A stretch of 64,000 bases of DNA from Cognatiyoonia sediminum (GCF_900129845.1 NZ_FQXB01000007.1:62001-126000); one strand, 5' to 3'. Shown: positions 14,995 to 24,741, numbered from the stretch's first letter. Made by a program: numbers and translations. Notes: generated from the sequence alone by a model not told the origin.

Positions 14995-16341
14995 ATGACG
15001 ACATCGTCTAGTTCACCAACATCCATCGACTCTCTAACCGTTCAAGGAAAAGAGGCCTATGCGATCGGGCTTCAGGCCTTTGTTTATGGCTATCCGATGA
15101 TCGTAAACGAACGCGCTCGCAGCGGCATGACCGCTACTATGGAAGTGGATGGGATTCGGTTCAAGGCGCCTCGCGGGATTTGAGCCCATGCAACAGAGCT
15201 TGCTGGTCCGGAAATGGAGGACATCCAATCTACAAACAATGACACGATCTACAGCTGGATTTGGGGCAACCTAAAGGAGGAGCCGCTGATCTACGTAAAA
15301 CCCGACACTGGCGATCGTTTCTACACAACTCAGATCATTGACGCCTATTCCAATAACTTCGCTTATGTCAGTCAACGCACGCACGGAAGTCCCAAGCAAA
15401 CCGTCGCGATTGTCGGGCCGGGCTGGGCTGGCAAGTTGCCAGCTGGAATAGAAGTCATTCAATCTCCAACCAATACAATATTCGTAATCCTTCGGCTTGG
15501 CGTCGATGGTGACGCCGATGTCCCCAACACGCGAAAACTTCAAAATGCTTCAAGTCTCTTACCACTAAGCCACCACCTTGCGGGAACACGGCCCGATACA
15601 CCTGAAATGGAAACCCTACCGACTTATGAAGGACCCTTAGCTGCATTCGCACAGATAGGCGACCCTATGGCCCTTAATCCACCACCGACTCATGAAGCAG
15701 GCCTGCTGGGCATGTTTTCGAGAATTGGACTAAGCGCAGACTATGGTTTCGTCTCAGCAGATCTAAGCGACGAAATGAAAGCGGCACTGGCATTGAGTGC
15801 CAAAGACGGCCTTGCAGCGATTGAGGCTGCCGCCACAAACATTGGCAATGAAGTAAATGGTTGGCAATTGCCACCAATAGCAGATGAGTTTTTTGGAACA
15901 GATTACATGTTGCGGGCGGTCATCGCATGGCAGTCAATTTTCCAGCAGACTCCAATCGAGGCTTATTACCCTGCCTTATATGTAGATAGCGATGGCAAGA
16001 AACTGGATGGTTCAAAAGGGAGTTACACATTGAGATTTGAGGCTGATAACCTCCCACCTGTAGATGCCTTCTGGTCGATCTCTCTCTATGATCTCGCAAA
16101 GCGACTGATGGTTCCGAACAAGATCAGTCGATATTCCATCGGCGACCGAACATCGGGTATTGCATATGACCCAGATGGATCATTGGAAATCCACATTCAA
16201 ACTGATGACCCCGGCGGCGATCAAAGTTCGAACTGGTTACCAGCGCCGAATGAACCCTTCTATCTTATGTTCCGCGCCTATCAACCGCAGTCTAAGATCA
16301 TAAGCGGTCGCTATGAATTCCCTCCAGTCAACAGGGTATAG
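14995..16341 (+). pseudogene. DUF1254/DUF1214 protein interrupted by one in-frame TGA
   Basis: The frame runs from the ATG at 14995 to the stop at 16339-16341 (448 codons), broken only by TGA at 15181-15183. Before the stop: AYAIGLQAFVYGYPMIVNER, typical of the DUF1254 N-terminus. After it, in the same frame, AHATELAGPE and STNNDTIYSW continue the domain where homologs have a stretch like FAHARE...PNNDTLYS. The DUF1214 end is also intact (FWSISLYDLAKRLMVPNKIS, RYSIGDRT). A single nonsense mutation, or a sequencing error, best explains this. The 3' piece could be translated from an ATG at 15214 but would lack the N-terminus. No Sec insertion context is evident. Function of the family is not established. 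Confidence 0.8.
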
Positions 16342-16349
16342 GCGAAACT

Positions 16350-17270
16350 TTAGCCATTCTTTAGCGCTTGAAACCCATCAGCTGCGGAAACACGTGTGGC
16401 GTAGTTGGTGGAGTTGGGATGCCTCAGTGTCGTCAGCAAATCGCGATAGAACGTGCTGTCTCGATAGTACCACCTGTGCGTAAAGCTCGGGTCAACGACC
16501 TGCGCATATTTTGCAGTATAATAGTCTCCACAAGAAACCGACACCACGCGATCCGCACCAGAGTGCAAAGTCTGATGCCGACCGAACCGAAACGTGTCCC
16601 GATGATATACATCTTCAGACACTTTTAAGGCCTGATCATGCTCCGACCAGTAGTTGGTTAACCGATCTGCACACCTTCGAACGGAGGCGTCCCCCCAAGC
16701 ATCATCATCAAACCATGCGCGGTCTGCGTCAGACCCTGTGAAAATGACCTGCCCCACGCTATTCGCCAGCTTTGGCTCTTGTGCGGTTCCCGTTGCCAAC
16801 GCGAAGGCACGCGTTGTCACATAGCTTCCCATCGAATGAGCAATGAAGTGGATCTTCGCTGTCGGCCGATGTCGAAGCAGCAACTCAACCGTATCCGCAA
16901 TCAAAAACCCTGCACATGCGCGTGCATCGACCCAATCATCTCTATATTTGAAATACGACCCATCAGATGGCCAATCGAACGCAACAACCGCCCCTTTGTA
17001 TCCCGCGTGTTGTAGGGTTTGTCGAATAGCCGTTAGACGGCTGCCAAGATCATTTTGGGAAATGTTGAATCCGTGAACCAGAATGACGACGTGCCCATTG
17101 CTACTGGTCGAAAGCACCCGATCCGCCCACGCATGGCTGCTGAGTTCACTAGGTACGACTTGACCAGCCGATGACACCGTCGCGCTGACAAAAACGGGTC
17201 TTGACCCGACTTTATTCCCGAAGACTGGCCCGGGGCCGCTGACATTCCTGCGGCTAGCGAAATATTCCAT
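16350..17270 (-). CDS. DUF900 alpha/beta hydrolase
   Basis: 306 residues. HVVILVHGFNISQNDLGSRL (oxyanion-hole HG), KGAVVAFDWPSDGSYFKYRD and the nucleophile elbow FIAHSMGSYVTTRAF define the DUF900 esterase-like family. A catalytic His may lie in the region FRFGRHQTLHSGADRV. No signal peptide, so probably cytoplasmic. It is convergent with the DUF1254 pseudogene, 8 bases between the ends. Substrate unknown. Confidence 0.85.
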   Translation of the reverse strand: MEYFASRRNVSGPGPVFGNKVGSRPVFVSATVSSAGQVVPSELSSHAWADRVLSTSSNGHVVILVHGFNISQNDLGSRLTAIRQTLQHAGYKGAVVAFDWPSDGSYFKYRDDWVDARACAGFLIADTVELLLRHRPTAKIHFIAHSMGSYVTTRAFALATGTAQEPKLANSVGQVIFTGSDADRAWFDDDAWGDASVRRCADRLTNYWSEHDQALKVSEDVYHRDTFRFGRHQTLHSGADRVVSVSCGDYYTAKYAQVVDPSFTHRWYYRDSTFYRDLLTTLRHPNSTNYATRVSAADGFQALKNG

Positions 17271-17391
17271 AGAAAAAGACCTTCTCTAAATGCAGCGACC
17301 CTAGCGCTGGAATGACGGTTCGATCAACACTCACCGCCGAATTTGCAAAAGATGACTCCCCACTGTTATCTTCAACCAAAAGGAGAACGCC

Positions 17392-17967
17392 ATGAAATGC
17401 TCCGTATATATCGCCGCGACCGCTGACGGGTTTATTGCTCGAAAGGATGGTGGCATCGATTGGCTCGAAATTGCCGGCGATCCGGAAAAGGGGGTTGGTG
17501 AAGGCTACATTGACTTCGAAACGTTCATAGCATCAGTCGATTGCATGATCATGGGGCGTAAGACGATGGAAGCCATAAGCAGTTTCAATCTGACGCCCGA
17601 GCAATGGCCCTATGGCGACTTGAAAATCATCGCACTCAGTCGGTCTCTGAAAGAGCCACCAGACAACCTCAAAGGCAAAGTTGAGATGTATTCCGGTGAT
17701 CTTCCGGCCCTATTGAATCGACTCGAACAAGAAGGCCACAAAGGCGCTTATGTCGATGGGGGATCGACCATTCAATCATTTATCAGACACGGTCTGATGA
17801 ACGAAATCATCGTTACCCAAATGCCAATCCTGATCGGCGAAGGGCAGCCCCTTTTTGGAAAGACACCACAAGACGTGCGATTGAGTAATCCCTCGGTCGT
17901 TGTCTGTCCCAGCGGATATGTTCAAATCCGCTATTCCGTTGGAGACGAGAGAGCTTCCGACCAGTAA
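17392..17967 (+). CDS. Dihydrofolate reductase family (RibD C-terminal domain) protein
   Basis: 191 residues. N-terminal SVYIAATADGFIARKDGGID, then DCMIMGRKTMEAI, and GAYVDGGSTIQSFIRHGLMN followed by EIIVTQMPILIGEGQPLFG, matching the stand-alone RibD_C/DHFR-like family of NADPH-binding reductases. Good AGGAG ribosome site. The physiological substrate is not known, and these proteins are not the essential folate or riboflavin enzymes. Confidence 0.88.
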   Translation: MKCSVYIAATADGFIARKDGGIDWLEIAGDPEKGVGEGYIDFETFIASVDCMIMGRKTMEAISSFNLTPEQWPYGDLKIIALSRSLKEPPDNLKGKVEMYSGDLPALLNRLEQEGHKGAYVDGGSTIQSFIRHGLMNEIIVTQMPILIGEGQPLFGKTPQDVRLSNPSVVVCPSGYVQIRYSVGDERASDQ

Positions 17968-17997
17968 CGCAGTCGGAGCCCTTCTAAGGTTTGATCC

Positions 17998-19047
17998 TTA
18001 AACAATCGTCCAAAGCTGATAAAACAGCCCTGCCATGAATGCGCCGCTCAACGAAAAGCCAATGTAAAGCGCAAAGACACGAGGCTTTGCCAAAGCCCAA
18101 ACCGCCATCGCTGCAGGGATTGACGTCACACCACCGGCCACGAGGAAGGCCAAGCCAGCACCAAGCGACATACCCTGCTCTATCAAACCGCTAACCAACG
18201 GCAGCGCTGCATATCCGTTCAGATAGGCCGGCACACCCACAAAGGTCGCGGTCAAAATTGGTCCAATACCAGAACCACCCAGCGCCTTAGTCACCGTTTC
18301 CGCAGGAACCCAAGCCAACATCAAGCTCTCCAAGATGAACGCAAGCTCCAGCCATTTGGCGAGAAACAGCGTCGTGTCCAACGACACCTTGGCAAAGGTC
18401 CGTCTACGCTCTTTTTCCACCCAGAACGACCATACAACAGGTTTCGGCGCCCGCATTTTGGCTCCGCCACAACCCCCATTTCCAACGCCGTCTCGCAAAG
18501 GATCTGAAAGATGCCCGCCGCGGCTCAACAGGTGAATGACCGTGCCGCCAAATAGACCCAATCCAATCGCAGCAAAGGTCTTGGCCACCGCAAATTCAAA
18601 TCCCAGCACGCCGGACGTTAAGAAGAACATCGATGGGTCCATGATTGGCGACGCCAACCAAAACGCCATCACTGCCGAAAGCGGGACACCCATTGTCAGT
18701 AAGGCAGCGACCAACGGGATCACGCCACACGAACAAAACGGCGATAGGCCGCCAGCCAATGCCCCCATGATAATCATCATTGCAGGCGCGCCGACAAAGG
18801 CTTTTGCGATCAGATTATCGGCACCCGTCGCATTGGCATAGGCCGCGATGGCGATTGAAAAGATGAGAAATGGCGCAATCCCGATCAAAGCCGTTGAGGC
18901 AAAGACAGTGCTCTCTATCGCTTGCTCTGTATCGAAAACCGCGAGCACCAAAAGAATGAGTCCTGACGCCACCCAAACACGTTGACTCGACAGAAATTGA
19001 AGGAGCGCAGTGCCCGGTTGGACTGATGTATCGGATGATGTGCTCAT
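17998..19047 (-). CDS. Permease of the DUF318/ArsP-like family
   Basis: 349 residues with about eight to nine membrane segments. The signature SPFCSCGVIPLVAALLTMGV near residue 103 is the conserved GxCSCG-P element of this family, which includes organoarsenical exporters (ArsP). A central cytoplasmic loop (about 175-225) contains GNGGCGG. It lies 55 bases downstream of an ArsR-type repressor gene on the same strand, and both are preceded by an AAACTAG motif. Export of a thiol-reactive or metalloid compound is inference. Confidence 0.85.
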   Translation of the reverse strand: MSTSSDTSVQPGTALLQFLSSQRVWVASGLILLVLAVFDTEQAIESTVFASTALIGIAPFLIFSIAIAAYANATGADNLIAKAFVGAPAMMIIMGALAGGLSPFCSCGVIPLVAALLTMGVPLSAVMAFWLASPIMDPSMFFLTSGVLGFEFAVAKTFAAIGLGLFGGTVIHLLSRGGHLSDPLRDGVGNGGCGGAKMRAPKPVVWSFWVEKERRRTFAKVSLDTTLFLAKWLELAFILESLMLAWVPAETVTKALGGSGIGPILTATFVGVPAYLNGYAALPLVSGLIEQGMSLGAGLAFLVAGGVTSIPAAMAVWALAKPRVFALYIGFSLSGAFMAGLFYQLWTIV

Positions 19048-19102
19048 TTCTAAATATCTAGTTTATTAGTTGTTTTAGGTTCGAAAAAATTTTCGTCGCA
19101 TC

Positions 19103-19420
19103 TCATGCCGCATCTTCCTTTTTCTCTATGGCAACACCTTGGCAGCATTCCGACGTTATGAACTGCGCAAGGCGTGTAGCGGCGTCAAAATCAGCTTTGT
19201 TAAACACTTCGCGCCCAACCTTGTCTTGAACGACCAATCCCGCGTCCACCAAAGTCGATAAATGGTGCGCCAAAGTGGAAGGAGCCATGTCGAGATGCTC
19301 GCCTATGTCTCCAACACGCAAACCATCGGGTCCGAACCGAACCAGCAATCGAAAGATTGCCAATCTAGCGTCGTGTCCAAGTGCGGCAAGCGCACGCGCA
19401 TGGGGCGTCTTTATCGTCAT
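19103..19420 (-). CDS. ArsR-family transcriptional repressor
   Basis: 105 residues. Winged helix with LAALGHDARLAIFRLLVRFG, VGDIGEHLDMAPSTLAHHLS and TLVDAGLVVQDKVGREVFN. A vicinal Cys pair in ITSECCQGV near the C-terminus could sense thiophilic ions or arsenicals. It is the first gene of the pair with the permease, which it presumably represses. A palindrome lies just upstream of the start. Confidence 0.88.
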   Translation of the reverse strand: MTIKTPHARALAALGHDARLAIFRLLVRFGPDGLRVGDIGEHLDMAPSTLAHHLSTLVDAGLVVQDKVGREVFNKADFDAATRLAQFITSECCQGVAIEKKEDAA

Positions 19421-19437
19421 GACCCAAAAATAACTAT

Positions 19438-19449
19438 AAAACTAGTTTT
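19438..19449. promoter_or_regulatory. Palindrome AAAACTAGTTTT, candidate ArsR operator
   Basis: Perfect 12-base palindrome 18 bases upstream of the arsR-type start codon. A related half (TATCTAGTTTATTAG, 19055-19069) lies upstream of the permease start, so the repressor may act at both places. Confidence 0.5.
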
Positions 19450-19597
19450 GTAAAGAAAAAATTGCCTATTCTCGAAATGACAACCATTGGGCTAGTCAAA
19501 ACAACCTCCACTGGGTAGCGTCTGCCTTGTGCAAAAGGACCCTATGCAAAGGGCCTGACCATGACCGAAGCACGAAGAGCCAAAGGGAGGCGCTCAC

Positions 19598-21253
19598 GTG
19601 GCAGAAAAGAAAAACAGCCTCGGCCCTGACCTGAGTTCTGGCCTGACCGTTGCGCTGGTCTCCATCCCTGAAGGTATGGCCTATGCGCTGGTCGCCGGTG
19701 TGAACCCCGTCTACGGCCTATATACCGGCATGCTGACGACCATCGTAGCATCCCTCACCGGCAGCACATCACTTCTAATCGTAACTTTAACAAACGCGCT
19801 CGCCCTTGTCGCAGGAGATCAACTGGCCGGACTGGACACGGATGACCCTATCCGAGCCCTTGCCACACTCACATTTCTCGTAGGCATCATGATGACGCTT
19901 CTCGGCGCGCTCCGCATGGGCAGCATGATCAAGTTTGTCTCACGCGAAGTGATGGCGGGCTTCATCTTCGTCACGGCACTACTCATAGTTCTTGGGCAGC
20001 TCAAAGACCTAGTCGGCTATCACCCCGAGGGGACACAGGGCAAATTTTCGCAAGCCATCGCAATCCTCTCAAACCCCGGTGCTTGGAGCAGCACAACAAC
20101 CATTCTTGGCATCGCAGGCATCGCGTTTTTGTTAGCTGTCAAAGCCACACCAATCAAACGCTATGCAGATGTATTGGTGATCCTTTTTACGACGCTCGCT
20201 GTCGCGCTACTTGGGCTGGCAGGGATCGAATTGGTCGGCGATATCGCAGAAGTCCCAAGGGGGCTGGATGCTCTGCCCTCCTTTGTGCTGCCTGACTTTA
20301 CTCTTATCCCTGTTCTCCTCGCCGGCGCTTTCGCGGCCACTGTTGTCGGCCTCTCCGAAAGCTCAGGTGTCGGGGCTGCGTACCCTAACCCAAATGGCAA
20401 AAAGTCCGACATGTCTAAGGACTTTTTGGGCCAAGGGCTTGGCAACCTTGCAGGTTCTTTTTTCCAAGCGATGCCTGCCGGCGGCTCTTTGTCTCGTACA
20501 GGCATCAACGCCAGTGGAGGGGCACAAACGCGTCTCTCCGGTGTATTTTCCGGACTTCTGCTTGCCGCAGTCCTGATCCTCTTTGGGAATTCAGCAGAGT
20601 TGATCCCGCTTGCCGGACTCGCTGCCCTTCTGATCGTCATCGGTGCAGAGATTATGATTAAGGAAGGGCGCGTTCTTGTTCGAGCTTGGAATACATCGCG
20701 ATACAACACTCTGATCGCAGTCGCGACAATCATCCTTGGCGTATCACATGACCTTACCGTCGCCATCTTCGGCGGGGTCATCCTTTCGTTAATCGCCTAT
20801 TCGGTGAACGCGTCAAACCGCGTGAAGTTTTTCGCGCTCGAACCAACGTCTGACGGAAAGTGGATCGAGCGCCCAGCGCCGGAAACCTTGGAGCCATCCA
20901 AGACTACTGCGCTCGAAATGCGAGGACCGCTCAATTTTGCTTCCGTTTACTCCTTTGCCGAGTTGTTACCCGACTCAAAGGACGCCAAAGGTGCAACCCT
21001 GATCCTGTCCTGCCAAGACCAAGAATTGCAAAGCCTCACAGGAATAGATTGGCTCAAAAACTTCGTAGATGATCTGACCGCCGCAGAGGTACGTTTGATT
21101 TTGGCCGAAGTCAGCGCGGAACTTATGGGCGACCTGAAGACATCCGGCTTAGCAGATAAACTAGGTTCGACGAACATCTTCCCCGCGAGCGAGGTGAAGC
21201 TGGCCTCTCTCGACGCGGCTTATGCGTCGACACAAGCACCTGACACCGAGTGA
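19598..21253 (+). CDS. SulP-family anion transporter with STAS domain
   Basis: 551 residues from a GTG with AAAGGGAGG 7 bases upstream. Ten or more membrane segments. The N-terminus has ALVSIPEGMAYALVAGVNPV and YGLYTGMLTTIVASLTGSTS, the hallmark SulP start; later LSESSGVGAAYPNPNGKKSD and SFFQAMPAGGSLSRTGIN. A C-terminal STAS domain occupies about 425-530. Substrate is most likely sulfate, because the next gene (1-base overlap) encodes a formylglycine-generating enzyme and an arylsulfatase lies convergent to it. Transport of sulfate in or out, or of bicarbonate, cannot be told from sequence. Confidence 0.9.
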   Translation: MAEKKNSLGPDLSSGLTVALVSIPEGMAYALVAGVNPVYGLYTGMLTTIVASLTGSTSLLIVTLTNALALVAGDQLAGLDTDDPIRALATLTFLVGIMMTLLGALRMGSMIKFVSREVMAGFIFVTALLIVLGQLKDLVGYHPEGTQGKFSQAIAILSNPGAWSSTTTILGIAGIAFLLAVKATPIKRYADVLVILFTTLAVALLGLAGIELVGDIAEVPRGLDALPSFVLPDFTLIPVLLAGAFAATVVGLSESSGVGAAYPNPNGKKSDMSKDFLGQGLGNLAGSFFQAMPAGGSLSRTGINASGGAQTRLSGVFSGLLLAAVLILFGNSAELIPLAGLAALLIVIGAEIMIKEGRVLVRAWNTSRYNTLIAVATIILGVSHDLTVAIFGGVILSLIAYSVNASNRVKFFALEPTSDGKWIERPAPETLEPSKTTALEMRGPLNFASVYSFAELLPDSKDAKGATLILSCQDQELQSLTGIDWLKNFVDDLTAAEVRLILAEVSAELMGDLKTSGLADKLGSTNIFPASEVKLASLDAAYASTQAPDTE

Positions 21254-22212
21254 TGGACGACGCATCAATTGCACCGCTCGGCCGACCTCCGCACCCTCAA
21301 ATGCAATGGGTGCCTGGCGGCACCTACCTAATGGGGTCTGACAAACATTACCCAGAAGAAGCCCCTGCGCATCAGGTCACTATCGATGGCTTCTGGATGG
21401 ACAAGTTTCAGGTCACAAACGCCCAGTTTGCGCGGTTCATCAAAAAGACGGGCTATGTCACCGTCGCTGAACGCGCGCCAAATCCCGAAGACTTTCCAGG
21501 CGCACCGGCAGAAAACCTCGTCCCCGGGTCGTTGGTTTTTCAACCAACATCCGGACCCGTTGACCTTGAAAAGGTTAATCTTTGGTGGCGCTGGACCCCG
21601 GGTGCCTGCTGGAAACATCCAGAAGGCCCAAAGAGCCACGTCAAATCTCGTGGCCGCCATCCCGTTGTTCATATCGCGCATGAAGACGCGCAAGCCTACG
21701 CGGATTGGATCGGCAAAGACCTCCCGACAGAGGCTGAATGGGAACGCGCCGCTCGGGGTGGATTGGAGGCAAAGGACTACGTCTGGGGCGACGAACACTT
21801 CCCAAAAGGCCGACCATTCGCAAACACGTGGCAGGGTGAATTCCCGTGGCAAAACCTTGTGACAGACGGCTTTGAAGGGACAGCCCCGGTGGGGTCATTC
21901 CCTCCAAACAAATTCGGCTTGAACGATATGGCTGGCAACGTCTGGGAATGGACAAACGACTGGTGGAAAGAGGCTCACCCATCAGAACCGGGTAAGCCCT
22001 GTTGTATCCCAACCAACCCACGCGGCGGCGAGCGCGACAACAGCTTCGATCCAGCGGCGCCCGATTGGCAGGTTCCGCGCAAGGTCGTCAAAGGTGGCTC
22101 ATACCTCTGCGCGCCCAACTACTGCCTACGATACAGACCAGCGGCACGGCGCCCCCATATGATCGACACCGGAACCACGCATATCGGGTTCCGGTGCATT
22201 TCGCGTCCTTAG
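21253..22212 (+). CDS. Formylglycine-generating enzyme (sulfatase-modifying factor, SUMF1/FGE family)
   Basis: 319 residues from the ATG at 21253 (a GTG at 21250 is possible). Starts with MQWVPGGTYLMGSDKHYPEE and GFWMDKFQVTNAQFARFI; later DLPTEAEWERAARGG and MAGNVWEWTNDW. The copper-binding, redox-active Cys pair is present in KGGSYLCAPNYCLRYRPAAR (about residues 286 and 291), which marks true FGEs rather than other family members. It oxidises the active-site Cys of type I sulfatases to formylglycine. The arylsulfatase at 22.2-23.7 kb carries exactly that CTAGR target. Cotranscribed with the SulP gene. Confidence 0.93.
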   Translation: MDDASIAPLGRPPHPQMQWVPGGTYLMGSDKHYPEEAPAHQVTIDGFWMDKFQVTNAQFARFIKKTGYVTVAERAPNPEDFPGAPAENLVPGSLVFQPTSGPVDLEKVNLWWRWTPGACWKHPEGPKSHVKSRGRHPVVHIAHEDAQAYADWIGKDLPTEAEWERAARGGLEAKDYVWGDEHFPKGRPFANTWQGEFPWQNLVTDGFEGTAPVGSFPPNKFGLNDMAGNVWEWTNDWWKEAHPSEPGKPCCIPTNPRGGERDNSFDPAAPDWQVPRKVVKGGSYLCAPNYCLRYRPAARRPHMIDTGTTHIGFRCISRP

Positions 22213-22229
22213 GCTAATCGCCGCGTAAC

Positions 22230-23717
22230 TTAGTGACCCGCGCCGCTACCAGCCTCTTGCAACTGAGTCATCACGGTATCCAAATTGAACGACGCTGGTT
22301 TTTGCCGTGGTGGATATTTGATGAAATTGTCGATCTCAGCCGAGACGAGGCCCTGCATACCGTAGATGAGGAAGGCATGATCGATAAGCCAGTCGTAGTA
22401 CGTGTTCGAATATTCATCCGCTCTTTCGAATGGGTCGCGTCGCAAGTTAAACATCTTGGGTACCCTTAGAGGCACAAATGGCTCTGCCCAAATCGCAAGC
22501 AGTTTTGCCCGCTGCTCCATCAAGACGACCTTCCAATCTTTGTGGCGTAGCGCAAGCAAATCTCCATCATCACTGAAATAGAACAGTGTCTCACGAGGGC
22601 TCTCTTCTTCTTCGCCGCACAGATACGGCAGAAGGTTAAACCCGTCGATATGAACGTTGTAGGTCATATCCCCGATCGTATGCCCGTCTAAGAGCTTCGA
22701 CTTGATGTCGGTGTCTCCGGCGGCAGCAAGAATGGTCGGCAGCATGTCTTGATGGCTCGCAATCCCGTTCACGATAGAGCCGGCCTTGATCTTGGCAGGC
22801 CAGCGCATAAAGCTTGGCACCCGCCATGCACCTTCCCAGTTCGTGTTCTTCTCTGATCGGAAAGGGGTGATTGCGGCATCTGGCCACGTGTTGAAATGCG
22901 GACCGTTGTCGGTTGAATACATCACGAACGTATTGTCGGTGATCCCCAACTCATCAAGTTTATCCAACAACACGCCGATGGTCTCATCATGGGCAACCAT
23001 CATATCGTTGTATTCACCCTGCCCACTCTTTCCGGCGTGTTTGTCAGGTCTGTGCGTGCGGAAATGCATGCCCGTGGTGTTGAACCAGACAAAGAAGGGA
23101 TCGCCCGCATTATGCGCATCCTCAATAAAGCGGATCGCTTCGGCGAGGAATTCGTCGTCCACAGTTTCCATCCGTTTCTTCGTCAGCGGACCCGTATCTT
23201 CGATTTTCTGACCGCCTTTGCCATCAGCCCAAGAATGGATCACACCGCGCGGACCATAGCGTTCCTTAAACTGAGGGTTCTTGGGATAGTCCGGATGCTC
23301 CGGCTCTTCTTCGGCATTCAAATGATAGAGGTTTCCAAAGAATTCATCGAACCCATGCATCGTAGGCAGGTATTCATCCAGATCGCCAAGATGGTTCTTA
23401 CCAAACTGGCCCGTTGAATAGCCATGCGGCTTGAGAAGCTCGGCAATCGTCGGGTCTTCCTTCTGCAGACCAACTTCAGCGCCAGGCATCCCAACTTTCG
23501 TCAATCCAGTCCGGATCGGGTTTTGTCCGGTAATGAATGCTGCCCGCCCTGCGGTACAACTTTGCTGTCCGTAATAGTCGGTAAACGCCACACCTTCTTC
23601 TGCAACGCGGTCGATGTTCGGAGTGCGATACCCCATCTGCCCGCGATTGTTGAAGCTGATGTTCCAAAATCCAATATCGTCGCCCCAAAGGACAAGAATG
23701 TTTGGCTTATCGGCCAT
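22230..23717 (-). CDS. Type I arylsulfatase
   Basis: 495 residues. Metal ligands in NILVLWGDDIGFWN, formylglycine motif QQSCTAGRAAFITGQ with Cys54-x-Ala-x-Arg58, and the later MYSTDNGPHFNTWPD and FRSEKNTNWEGAWRVP with Asp-Asn and Lys. No signal peptide, so cytoplasmic action on imported sulfate esters is likely. The partner FGE is encoded convergently 17 bases away. The substrate (aryl, choline or another sulfate ester) is not determined; the sequence looks like the general arylsulfatase group of marine bacteria. Confidence 0.93.
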   Translation of the reverse strand: MADKPNILVLWGDDIGFWNISFNNRGQMGYRTPNIDRVAEEGVAFTDYYGQQSCTAGRAAFITGQNPIRTGLTKVGMPGAEVGLQKEDPTIAELLKPHGYSTGQFGKNHLGDLDEYLPTMHGFDEFFGNLYHLNAEEEPEHPDYPKNPQFKERYGPRGVIHSWADGKGGQKIEDTGPLTKKRMETVDDEFLAEAIRFIEDAHNAGDPFFVWFNTTGMHFRTHRPDKHAGKSGQGEYNDMMVAHDETIGVLLDKLDELGITDNTFVMYSTDNGPHFNTWPDAAITPFRSEKNTNWEGAWRVPSFMRWPAKIKAGSIVNGIASHQDMLPTILAAAGDTDIKSKLLDGHTIGDMTYNVHIDGFNLLPYLCGEEEESPRETLFYFSDDGDLLALRHKDWKVVLMEQRAKLLAIWAEPFVPLRVPKMFNLRRDPFERADEYSNTYYDWLIDHAFLIYGMQGLVSAEIDNFIKYPPRQKPASFNLDTVMTQLQEAGSGAGH

Positions 23718-24021
23718 CTTCGATCTCCCTAAAATGTTGTTCCCTAAATTGGCTACGCGTTTGCGTTGTGGAAAGCGTAACCTACTTTTCGATTCGGACC
23801 TACAACTCTAGAAAGAGTGAAAATTCAGCTATCTATCTTGACGGTACTTCCACTTTAGCGCGACGAAAATCACAACTGCGTCAAGTGACAAAAATCACCG
23901 TCCCTCGGACTGCGCGCTGTTCCCACTAAAGCGGCACGCAGACGAGCGAATATTCGCAGTTGTGTAGGACGAAACGGCCAAAGGGTGAAAGAAACGCCGA
24001 CGGCCGTTTCGCCAAAATTAT
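23718..24021. other. Gene-free region with two inverted repeats
   Basis: About 300 bases between the sulfatase start and the APCDD1-like pseudogene. It contains the pair CACAACTGCG (23871-23880) and CGCAGTTGTG (23955-23964), and a stem-loop CGAAACGGCC (23970-23979) with GGCCGTTTCG (24002-24011). The sulfatase promoter should lie here, but none stands out. Confidence 0.4.
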
Positions 24022-24648
24022 CTACTTGCGAGCTGCACCGACAAGTAGAGCGCGCGGCCGCTTATCTGGTGACACAATAAACGTACCATCCGTAGGTCGT
24101 GCGCCGAAAAAGATCACGTCATCTCTCGTCGCAAGAATTTCGTATTCAACGGTGGGTGTGTTGGGTTGAACCCCCAGCACCAAACAGCCCTCTTGCAAAA
24201 TGTCACGCTCTTGTCCGACGGTCCAGTCCGGGGATAGGCAAGTACCGTTCGGTGCGCTGTTTAGAAAAGCCGCAAAATCGTCCGCAAGGGTTTTGATCTT
24301 TACGTAATCATCAATTGTCAGGTCAGCCTCTACAGCGCCTTCCATCACATTAGACGGACCAACGATGTCGATACCTCCTCCGAAATGAAGCTCCTGCAAG
24401 GCAAAGTCACAGCCCGGACCAGCGTAACTCGTGAAAATTCCCTCTATTCGATCTTCGGTGATGGTGATGTCACGCGTCAGCCACCATTCGCCTATCGAAC
24501 CATCCTGGTTAGGCTGGGGACGCACCTCGCAAGCAATGGATGCGTATTGCCCGTCTAGACCTGCACCATTTGTTTATTGCGCAACAACAGGGCTGCCCAG
24601 CTGCGCAGTAAAGATAGCTGTTCCGACCATCAAAATTTTGGATTTCAT
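24022..24648 (-). pseudogene. APCDD1-like exported protein, broken by a TAA just after the signal peptide
   Basis: The ATG at 24646-24648 (AGGAGAG upstream) begins a clear signal peptide, MKSKILMVGTAIFTAQLGSP then VVAQ; the next codon is TAA (24574-24576), probably from a Gln or Lys codon. The same frame then continues for 184 codons. ACEVRPQPNQDGSIGEWWLT, the Cys in YAGPGCDF, and GPSNVMEGAVEADLTID resemble the APCDD1 domain pattern (CE-RP ... C ... G-S-V-GG-E-D), a domain known from animal Wnt inhibitors and some bacteria. That assignment is from pattern memory and moderate. Divergent from the LysR gene at 24.7 kb. Confidence 0.7.
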
Positions 24649-24741
24649 TGTCGCTCTCCTTCTATGACTAGGAGGAAACTAGAGCTTCGAATAAATTTCT
24701 GATATTCAGAATACTAGAAGCTATAAAATCGGAAAATTAGA

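Noticed and set aside
15181-15183. TGA in the DUF1254 gene as a selenocysteine codon
   Set aside because: DUF1254 proteins are not selenoproteins and no bacterial SECIS-like hairpin directly after the codon stands out; nonsense mutation is simpler.
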